From assembly GCA_964581355.1 (NCBI GenBank), contig CAZOOA010000085.1, positions 1 to 11,544 of the forward strand: DNA of 11,544 nucleotides, read 5' to 3'. The notes beneath the pieces are model-generated. The model was not told the DNA's origin. It searched no databases and was given only the letters and a program-made list of their open reading frames with translations. Position numbers and translations under genes: made by a program. Every line of letters starts with the position of its first letter. The first letter of the stretch is position 1. Positions 6,450 through 11,544 of this stretch are shown one piece after another. The stretch is from CAZOOA01 sp964581355. GTDB lineage: Bacteria; Bacillota; Dethiobacteria; DTU022; UBA8154.

Positions 6450-6653
6450 CCCTCTTTTTGCCTGTTTGACAGATTTGCCTGCGAGCTATGGAAAAATTGA
6501 TTTTCACCAGGAATGGCAAGCGTATTTTTCCCTGGTCCAGGCCATGTGCCGTGTTTCTGCCTTGCGCTTGCAGGGGGGAGTTTTTCTTCCTCTTCAGTGC
6601 AACGCTGGATTTGCCGGGCGTCCGGCGAGGCTTAAAACGACAATCTTTCGGGG

Positions 6654-7550
6654 GTGGTTTTCATAGGCAAAGAATTAACTTCATTACGGGGTATCAGCAA
6701 GGTTACCGCGGAGCGGTTGGCTGCGCAAAAAATAGAGTCTCTTTCTGACTTGCAGAAGAGTACCGCCAGGCCGGAGGGCCGCAAGTCGCTGGCTGCAGCC
6801 ATCAATGTCAAGGAAAAAGAGGTTTATCTATGGGCCAAACAGACTGATTTGATGCGCATCGAGGGTATTGACGCTGTCATCGCCGAGGTGATGGTAAAGG
6901 TCGGGATTCGGAACATGGCGGATCTGGCCCGGGCCGACGCACAAAAACTGAAGAAGCTCATGGATGTGTACATGCGAAATCACAATATTGACCGGGAAAT
7001 CTCCCCCAGTGACCTGGAAGGCTGGCAAAAGGCTGCCGCTGCCCTGGCCCAGGAACTGGTCAACGACGAGGATGACCATCCCCTGGATCTTCTTTTGGAA
7101 CCATCCCCAGGGCCAGGGGAGTGGCAGGATACAGCGGGGCCGGTGGAATTCAGCGGCCTGGCCAGGCCAAAAACCAGGGAAGCCTCCTTTTTCTGCGACA
7201 TGTCGGAAATGATGGTGGAGATTGGCCGGGGGGTGGCCCTGGCACAGCATGAACTGGATAAGAGTTCCATTGAAATCCAAAACCACATCGATGCCCACGA
7301 AGGGCTGAAAGGCTACGGCCTGACGGCCACTTGGTATGTTATGCCTGAAACCACCCTGCAGATGAAAGTCAACTACGCTGTGGTGCAGGAAGAAAAAGAG
7401 GAAGGAAGCAAAAGCGCTCCCAAGCGCATGTTCGTGGGCCCTGTGAATGCCAAGTACCTGAACTACTTCCAGTTGAGCCGTTCCACGGAGAGCGAACTTA
7501 CATTCAAGATTGTACCGATTCCGCCGCCGACTTGGCTGACGGATGAATAA
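6654..7550 (+). CDS. Helix-hairpin-helix protein with shared operon core domain
   Basis: 298 residues; function not recognised. Residues ~8-110 look like tandem helix-hairpin-helix units of the DUF4332 kind: 'LRGISKVTAERLAAQKIESLSDL' (11-33) and 'MRIEGIDAVIAEVMVKVGIRNMADL' (67-91), folds that often bind DNA or mediate protein contact. A Pro/acid-rich linker follows (~137-175). Residues ~183-292 carry the core shared with the next three genes: 'MMVEIGRGVALAQHELDKSSIEI' (186-208), 'TATWYVMPETTLQMKVNYAV' (224-243) and 'TESELTFKIVPIPPP' (278-292). It is the first gene of the operon. The start is uncertain: GTG 6654 is the only usual start after an in-frame TAA at 6633, but the best ribosome site (GGGGGTGG, 6650-6657) overlaps it and sits correctly for ATA at 6663. 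Confidence 0.8.
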   Translation: MVFIGKELTSLRGISKVTAERLAAQKIESLSDLQKSTARPEGRKSLAAAINVKEKEVYLWAKQTDLMRIEGIDAVIAEVMVKVGIRNMADLARADAQKLKKLMDVYMRNHNIDREISPSDLEGWQKAAAALAQELVNDEDDHPLDLLLEPSPGPGEWQDTAGPVEFSGLARPKTREASFFCDMSEMMVEIGRGVALAQHELDKSSIEIQNHIDAHEGLKGYGLTATWYVMPETTLQMKVNYAVVQEEKEEGSKSAPKRMFVGPVNAKYLNYFQLSRSTESELTFKIVPIPPPTWLTDE

Positions 7551-7562
7551 GGGGGGATAAGC

Positions 7563-8300
7563 GTGCCGGATACAAGAAACTTGAACCGCAGGGTGCTCTC
7601 CTTATCGCAGGAAAAGCTGCAGCTGGAACAAACGGTAAAGTCGAAGGACGAACAGATCGCCCGGTTAAGCGAGGAGCAGAAAAAACAGGCTTCCTCCTAC
7701 CAGCAGAAAGCCGAGGCGGACCAGTTACGCCTGGAAGAAAAAGATCGGGAGATTCACCGCTTGAAAAATCAGCTGGAAGAAGTGGCCCGGAAGGCCCGGG
7801 TGGATGAATCCCTGGTCCAGGAACTGACCACAGTCAACCTGCAGAAAGATGAGCTGGAAAAGCATGTTCAGCTGAAAACCCACCGGGTTATTGAGCTGGA
7901 AAACGATCTGCAAAAACACCAGCGGCAGCTCCAGCAGCTCAGCCGGGAAAAAGAGGACATTGAACAGCTTTACCAGCAGGAGCAGTTGGAGAAAACCCGG
8001 CTGCAGCTGGAACTGGATGAGCTGAACCGGAAAACCCAGCTGGCATTCAAAGCCACCGAGATTTCCCAGTATCTAACCAATGCCATTAATGCCTTTAATA
8101 TTCAGGTGAACACGGGTAATGCAGCAGTGAACTATATTATCAACGGGATGGATGTGGAGATGAAATCCTATGTGGCCCGGGATGAAGACAATGAAATGAT
8201 GCTGACTGCTCCCAGCCTTTCTACCAGCAGCGAAGAGGGGCTGAGCAAGATCAAGTTTTCCATCAGCGCGGTGCCGAAAGATATGGCCTCCCAGGAGTAA
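7563..8300 (+). CDS. Long coiled-coil protein with shared operon core domain
   Basis: 245 residues; no named family. Residues ~10-162 form a nearly unbroken coiled coil rich in Glu, Gln, Lys and Leu in heptad spacing ('LEEKDREIHRLKNQLEEV', 'LQLELDELNRKTQ'). Residues ~165-240 resemble a shortened form of the core in the neighbouring genes: 'VNYIINGMDVEMKSYVA' (189-205) aligns with the 'TIIEVKMAIS' strand, and 'SEEGLSKIKFSISAVP' (223-238) aligns with the 'ESELTFKIVPIPPP' strand. There is no signal peptide or membrane segment, so it is cytoplasmic, probably an oligomeric rod or tether. The start is GTG 7563, six bases after GGGGGG and 12 bp behind the previous stop, so translation is probably coupled. 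Confidence 0.82.
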   Translation: MPDTRNLNRRVLSLSQEKLQLEQTVKSKDEQIARLSEEQKKQASSYQQKAEADQLRLEEKDREIHRLKNQLEEVARKARVDESLVQELTTVNLQKDELEKHVQLKTHRVIELENDLQKHQRQLQQLSREKEDIEQLYQQEQLEKTRLQLELDELNRKTQLAFKATEISQYLTNAINAFNIQVNTGNAAVNYIINGMDVEMKSYVARDEDNEMMLTAPSLSTSSEEGLSKIKFSISAVPKDMASQE

Positions 8301-8366
8301 GGGCCAAAAAAGTCGCCTCGCGCAGCACGGAAGGCACCATTTTCTAGGGGACAGGAGGTGAAAATG

Positions 8367-8948
8367 ATGGCAAACGTTGGACAGGAGCTGCTGAATGTGC
8401 CTTTTGGCGAGATGGTGCTCAAGCTTGCCTCGGCCATTGCGGAAGGCCAGTACAAGCTGGACCAGGTCAGCTGTGAAATTGCCAAGTTCATGGGCGATAA
8501 AAGAGTGGCTCCCATCTACCTTCCTGACTTGACGGATCGTACCGGGGAGACGGTGATCGAAACCTCCCTGATCGGGGCGGGTTTTCAGCCCACTTTTTAC
8601 CAGTTTACCGATACTATTATTGAAGTGAAGATGGCCATTTCCATGAACAAGACCACAGAGAGATCAGCCTCCGTCAGCGCCAAAGGGGGCTGGGGGCCCT
8701 TTTCTGCTTCTGTGAACGCCTCCTATTCCTCCAAGTATTCGTATAGCGTGGAAGGTTCGAGCCTGCTGCGGACCAAGATTACGCCGCTGCCGCCCAACCC
8801 GTTCATGGGGAAAATCCTGGATATGCGGGCGGAGATCCAGCAGCAGGAACTGGCGATCCAGCTGAAACGGGCAGAAATGGAGATTGAAGTGGAACGCAAG
8901 AAACTGGAAGCGGAAATGGAAGAAATGGAAAATGGCGATGAAGAATAG
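8367..8948 (+). CDS. Core-domain paralogue A with C-terminal charged helix
   Basis: 193 residues; unknown function. It starts 'MANVGQELLNVPFGEMVLKLASAIAEGQ', an amphipathic helix (13-42), then the core strand 'GFQPTFYQFTDTIIEVKMAI' (72-91), a Ser/Ala-rich segment ('SASVNASYSSKYSYSVEG', 113-130), the strand 'SLLRTKITPLPPNP' (132-145), and a C-terminal helix of heptad type very rich in Glu (~150-190). The gene at 9064 is a clear paralogue: the stretch around the core strand differs at only 3 of 29 residues. Overall order (helix, 'F-hydrophobic-E-V-K' strand, Ser-rich Y-S-V segment) is reminiscent of DUF2589, but that is a by-eye comparison. Start ATG 8367 is best placed behind AGGAGGTG (8353-8360); ATG 8364 is possible. 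Cytoplasmic by sequence. Confidence 0.85.
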   Translation: MANVGQELLNVPFGEMVLKLASAIAEGQYKLDQVSCEIAKFMGDKRVAPIYLPDLTDRTGETVIETSLIGAGFQPTFYQFTDTIIEVKMAISMNKTTERSASVSAKGGWGPFSASVNASYSSKYSYSVEGSSLLRTKITPLPPNPFMGKILDMRAEIQQQELAIQLKRAEMEIEVERKKLEAEMEEMENGDEE

Positions 8949-9063
8949 GGGCTGATCCTGGTTAAACAAACCGCCACGGCCCGTGGTAACCCTGTTGGGG
9001 CCTTGGCAGGGGGATGATAATGGGTTTTCAAGCCAAATTAAGCCAAATACGGAGGTGAAGAGA

Positions 9064-9666
9064 TTGAACGTAGGTCAACGATTGCTCGATGTCCCTTTCC
9101 CGGAGATGGTTTACAACCTGGCTTTGGCCATTGCCGGAAGCCAGGCCAACCTGGACCGGGAAAGTATTGAAATCTTGCGCATTATGGGCGACAAGGAGAA
9201 TTATCCCGTCCAGATCCCCTCCATCAAGCTGGACAGCAGCGGAGAGCTGACGGAAGAGGATGCCACCATTGAAACCTCCATGATCGGGGCCGGGTTTCAA
9301 CCGACCTTTTACCAGTTTGCCGAAACGATCATCGAAGTGAAAATGGCGATCAGCATGACCCGGGAGTATTCAGAGGAAGGTGATATCAAGCGCAAGTCCA
9401 CCCATGTAGCCTGGGGCAGGCGGGGTTTGTCCATCCGGTCCACCAGCGTCGACGCCACCTATGCCAGCAAATACAACTTTACCCAGGAAGGCAGCAGCAC
9501 CATCCGGACCCGGCTGGTTCCCGTGCCGCCCAACATGTTTATGCAGCGCCTGCTGGAGATGAAGGCCCAGGCCATGCAGATGAAGTTTGAGCTGGATATG
9601 AGGGAGATTGAGCTGGCGATCGAAAAAGAACGGGAAGAAATGGCTGGCAAGCTGGAAGAGCTGTGA
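9064..9666 (+). CDS. Core-domain paralogue B with C-terminal charged helix
   Basis: 200 residues. TTG 9064 was chosen as start because GGAGGTG (9051-9057) lies six bases upstream and the product then begins 'MNVGQRLLDVPFPEMVYNLALAIAG', aligning with the first residues of the 8367 product; an earlier in-frame GTG at 8983 has no such support. The core is nearly identical to its paralogue ('GAGFQPTFYQFAETIIEVKM', 75-94). It has a slightly longer loop before it, a basic insertion after it ('DIKRKSTHVAWGRRG', 107-121), then 'ASKYNFTQEGSSTIRTRLVP' and the 'PVPPN' end. The last ~45 residues are a charged helix with Met-rich heptads ('MKAQAMQMKFELDMREIEL'). Likely products of duplication that could form a hetero-oligomer. 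The function is unknown. Confidence 0.86.
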   Translation: MNVGQRLLDVPFPEMVYNLALAIAGSQANLDRESIEILRIMGDKENYPVQIPSIKLDSSGELTEEDATIETSMIGAGFQPTFYQFAETIIEVKMAISMTREYSEEGDIKRKSTHVAWGRRGLSIRSTSVDATYASKYNFTQEGSSTIRTRLVPVPPNMFMQRLLEMKAQAMQMKFELDMREIELAIEKEREEMAGKLEEL

Positions 9667-9693
9667 TGAAAGAACGGTACTGACTGGAGGTGG

Positions 9694-10755
9694 ATGGCGG
9701 CGGTGGAGCAGGATAAAGTGGAGCAGGATAAACAGGTTAAACAAAAAACAGCTTTCCCGGCGGGGGATGACCTGTCAAAAACAGCAGAAGAAAACCTGGA
9801 TGAGGCGGCCTGGACGGAACTGCTGCAGCATTCCCTGTTGTTGAATCCCGATTTTGAGCCGGCAGAGGATGGCAAGGTTGAAAACCGGGAAGTTCCCGGG
9901 GGCAAAGGGACTCCCGCCGGCAACCGGGCTTTTCCGGATGTGGTCCAGGAGCAGCCGGGGGAAGCAGCCGGCCAGCAGGATTCACTTTTTGAGCTGGCCC
10001 TGCCGCTGGAGGAAACAATACCCCAAACAGAGATCAGCAGGGTGAAAAAAGAACTCAGCCGGTACATGGCCCGGGAGATCAAGTCCAGCTCCAGGGCTCA
10101 ATCTGCCGGCCAGCAAGCATTTGCGGCGCAAAAGAAGCCAAAGCAGCAAGAAAAACAGGGCCGGGAGAATAAAGACGAGGATAACGGCCCCAAACAGAAG
10201 GAAAAGGCTTCCCCTGATGACTGGAAAGGCTTGTTTTGTCTCCAGTTGGAGAAAATGGGACGGGAAGATGCCAAGGTCCAGGATTTCTTTCAGCATGACA
10301 GGACGAGAAAAAAAACGCCTGTTCCAAAAATGAGTTTACTCCGGGACGAAACCCTGCATATTCCTTTACTCGATCTGGGACCGGTGGAGAGAAAAGCGGG
10401 AAAAAGAAAGGCGGAAGCTGCCTGGCCGGAGAAATCATTCCAGCGCGGGCAGAAGCAAAAAGCATGGTCAGGGGCCAGGAAAAAACAAGCCGACAGCTTC
10501 GGGGCGGCAGGCAGCTCGGCTTTCCAGGTGAGAAAGCAGCAGCAGGAAAAGCCGTTGCTCATGCCTGCTCCAGGGGAGCTTTTGACCAGGAGAAACGCAG
10601 GGCAGGGCGGAAGGTTCAAGCTGGAGATGAAAGAGGGTGGCTTGCGTGGGGGAAGCGATTTTCAGGGAAATTGCCCGGGAAATAAAAGGGCTGCACAACA
10701 GCGCCTTGCTCTTGATCCAGCAGGGCCGGTTAGCAGAAGCAAAAACATGTTATGA
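9694..10755 (+). CDS. Low-complexity, probably disordered linker protein
   Basis: 353 residues with no recognised domain. The N-terminal third is acidic (many Glu/Asp to residue ~112), with a short predicted helix around 'LDEAAWTELLQHSLLL' (35-50). The rest is basic and rich in Lys, Gln, Arg, Ala and Gly ('QKKPKQQEKQGRENKDEDNG', 146-165), broken by small hydrophobic patches ('WKGLFCLQLEKM', 177-188; 'LHIPLLDLG', 221-229). Such a profile fits a flexible scaffold with several short binding motifs. ATG 9694 follows GGAGG (9686-9690) closely. Codon use resembles neighbouring genes throughout, supporting a real gene. The last ~37 residues lie in the 110-bp overlap with the TPR gene and look unlike the rest ('GNCPGNKRAAQQRLALDPAG'), so the natural end may differ. 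Confidence 0.7.
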   Translation: MAAVEQDKVEQDKQVKQKTAFPAGDDLSKTAEENLDEAAWTELLQHSLLLNPDFEPAEDGKVENREVPGGKGTPAGNRAFPDVVQEQPGEAAGQQDSLFELALPLEETIPQTEISRVKKELSRYMAREIKSSSRAQSAGQQAFAAQKKPKQQEKQGRENKDEDNGPKQKEKASPDDWKGLFCLQLEKMGREDAKVQDFFQHDRTRKKTPVPKMSLLRDETLHIPLLDLGPVERKAGKRKAEAAWPEKSFQRGQKQKAWSGARKKQADSFGAAGSSAFQVRKQQQEKPLLMPAPGELLTRRNAGQGGRFKLEMKEGGLRGGSDFQGNCPGNKRAAQQRLALDPAGPVSRSKNML

Positions 10756-11158
10756 ACAAGCTCTGGCAGTTAATACCCGGTTATCTGATTATGCCGGCGC
10801 GGCGATAACCCTGTTCAACCTGGCCAACCTGGAGGCGGTCAAGGAAAACGTGGTTGAAGCTTTAAACTATGCAGCCCGGGCCAAAGGCATGCAGGATAAG
10901 ATAAACGCCGATCCAGGTTCCTGCGCTGAACTGCTGCGCCGCCTGGCCCTGGCTGCTATGAAACAGGGCATGGCCCATGAAAAAAATGGAGAACTGGAAG
11001 AGGCACTGGCTTGTTACCGGGCCAGTGTTCCTTATGCCGGGGAGAAAAACCGCCGGGCCATGCTCCAGGAAATCGAACTTATCGAAAGAGTGATGCGGTA
11101 TGGACAGGGAAAAGATTGCCCGGACCCTGAAAAATTTAAATCAGCTGGCCATTCATGA
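10646..11158 (+). CDS. TPR repeat protein 1
   Basis: 170 residues from GTG 10646. It consists of paired helices of the tetratricopeptide type: residues 17-45 ('LHNSALLLIQQGRLAEAKTCYEQALAV'), 53-85 ('AITLFNLANLEAVKENVVEALNYAARA') and 103-135 ('AAMKQGMAHEKNGELEEALACYRAS'). TPR folds bind other proteins, so an adaptor or assembly role in the operon is likely. The start is uncertain: an in-frame TGA at 10628 limits it to GTG 10637 or GTG 10646; the second is better spaced behind AGAGGGTGG (10634-10642 region). It overlaps the end of the previous gene by about 110 bp in the +1 frame. The last ~18 residues ('GQGKDCPDPEKFKSAGHS') do not look like TPR and lie where the next gene begins. Confidence 0.75.
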   Translation: MGEAIFREIAREIKGLHNSALLLIQQGRLAEAKTCYEQALAVNTRLSDYAGAAITLFNLANLEAVKENVVEALNYAARAKGMQDKINADPGSCAELLRRLALAAMKQGMAHEKNGELEEALACYRASVPYAGEKNRRAMLQEIELIERVMRYGQGKDCPDPEKFKSAGHS

Positions 11159-11423
11159 GGTCCGCCAGCATAATTACGCCCGGGCCCTGGAGTTTTTTAT
11201 CCAGGGCCTGTGCCTGGAAGATAAGCTGGGGCTGAAGGCGGAAATGGCCGAGTCTTTTTTCAACCTGGCCAGCACCTATTATTTAATGGAAGATTATGAG
11301 CAGGCCCTGCACAAAATTCAGCTCTCCGAGACCCTGTTTATACAGGAAGGCAAAGGCGAAGACCTATCCAGGGCCCGCCAGATGGAAGCGCAGATACGCA
11401 TGAAAAGGGAAGGTAAGGCATAA
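11100..11423 (+). CDS. TPR repeat protein 2
   Basis: 107 residues with two TPR units: residues ~12-43 ('NLNQLAIHEVRQHNYARALEFFIQGL') and ~50-82 ('AESFFNLASTYYLMEDYEQALHKIQLSETLF'), then a charged capping helix. The start is ATG 11100; an in-frame TGA at 11091 excludes anything earlier, and the ribosome site is weak (AAAGAGTG). It overlaps the first TPR gene by 59 bp, again in the next (+1) frame. It could be a separate adaptor, or the natural continuation of the first TPR protein split by a one-base change. No neighbour is visible downstream in the remaining 121 bp. Confidence 0.72.
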   Translation: MDREKIARTLKNLNQLAIHEVRQHNYARALEFFIQGLCLEDKLGLKAEMAESFFNLASTYYLMEDYEQALHKIQLSETLFIQEGKGEDLSRARQMEAQIRMKREGKA

Positions 11424-11544
11424 TCATCAGGCAATTATTGCTCTGAGAGTGCTCTATTATGAGCTCTAACGCCTTAATTGTCTGGGCGGTTAACTGTCAA
11501 AAATGACCGGAATCAAAACTGCCAAGCAACAAGAAATATAGTAA

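Larger units (their letters stand above)
5963..6653. other. Non-coding region with two promoters, a repeat and a gap
   Basis: About 590 known bases and a 100-N gap lie between the divergent LuxR gene and the plus-strand operon. It contains T-rich tracts (6110-6150), the sigma-H-like promoter (6169-6198), a perfect 12-bp palindrome CCAGGGCCCTGG (6261-6272), the heptamer repeat and the gap. Frames between the gap and 6653 have no good start or protein-like composition. A gene hidden in the gap cannot be excluded, because its true length is unknown. Confidence 0.6.

Noticed and set aside
6466..6492. TTGACA followed by TATGGA as a promoter for the operon
   Set aside because: The spacer is only 15 bp and the -10 box is poor; nothing else supports it.
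6180..6500. Open frame across the N gap
   Set aside because: A third of it is unknown bases and another part is the heptamer repeat; no ribosome site.
6488..6748. Plus-strand frames after the gap (starting near 6466 and 6488)
   Set aside because: Composition is Phe/Arg/Cys-rich and unlike the neighbours; no Shine-Dalgarno site. One of them overlaps the first operon gene, whose frame is clearly coding.
9459..10082. Minus-strand open frame of 207 codons, serine-rich
   Set aside because: It lies antisense to two genes with good starts and codon use; the Ser-rich content is the mirror image of Glu/Gln/Lys codons. No ribosome site or family match.
11424..11544. Terminator or next gene at the right edge
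   Set aside because: Only short weak inverted repeats are seen (GCAAT/ATTGC near 11431 and a bulged AGAGTGCTC/GAGCTCT near 11446-11467) without a T-tract, and no reading frame with a ribosome site.

Overview
The window looks like a chromosomal piece of a spore-forming, probably anaerobic Firmicute of the Peptococcaceae/Desulfotomaculum/Pelotomaculum type. The reasons are roughly 50-55% G+C by eye, purine-rich Shine-Dalgarno sites with frequent GTG and TTG starts, a YhcX-type acetyltransferase-nitrilase fusion, an HD-GYP and a PilZ protein, a 12-helix membrane LuxR protein, and a promoter resembling Bacillus sigma-H sites. The taxon is inference only.

Layout. Positions 1-803 (+) carry the end of a class D-like sortase gene and a PilZ (c-di-GMP receptor) gene. 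After a terminator-like hairpin that also contains a sigma-A-type promoter comes yhcX (1054-2670, +). A gene-poor stretch follows (2671-3153) with a strong hairpin, two near-identical 20-bp palindromes and a tiny one-helix membrane ORF. On the minus strand are an HD-GYP c-di-GMP phosphodiesterase (3154-4275) and a LuxR-type regulator with a 12-helix membrane sensor half (4474-5892). Positions 5963-6653 are non-coding: a minus-strand sigma-A promoter, a plus-strand sigma-H-like promoter, a 7-bp tandem repeat (AGTTCCC), and a 100-N assembly gap that begins inside the repeat.

The most unusual part is the plus-strand gene run 6654-11423, seven genes that I cannot assign to a named system. The first four products share one core domain: a helix like 'EMVxxLAxAIAxxQxxLDxxSxEI', a beta segment around 'TFYQFxxTIIEVKMAIS', and a later beta strand ending in 'PxPP'. 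That core is joined to different modules: tandem helix-hairpin-helix (gene 1), a ~150-residue coiled coil (gene 2), or a C-terminal charged helix (genes 3 and 4). The fifth product is a long, Lys/Gln-rich, mostly disordered protein, and the last two are small TPR proteins whose genes overlap their upstream neighbours by 110 and 59 bp. This composition (paralogous building blocks, a coiled-coil partner, a disordered linker, TPR adaptors) suggests a self-assembling cytoplasmic structure, possibly induced at entry into stationary phase or sporulation through sigma-H. The core domain may be a distant relative of DUF2589. Both the assembly idea and that relationship are inference.

The c-di-GMP parts (PilZ, HD-GYP) and the sortase suggest that the left half concerns surface and signalling functions. 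Nothing in the sequence ties them directly to the right-hand operon.
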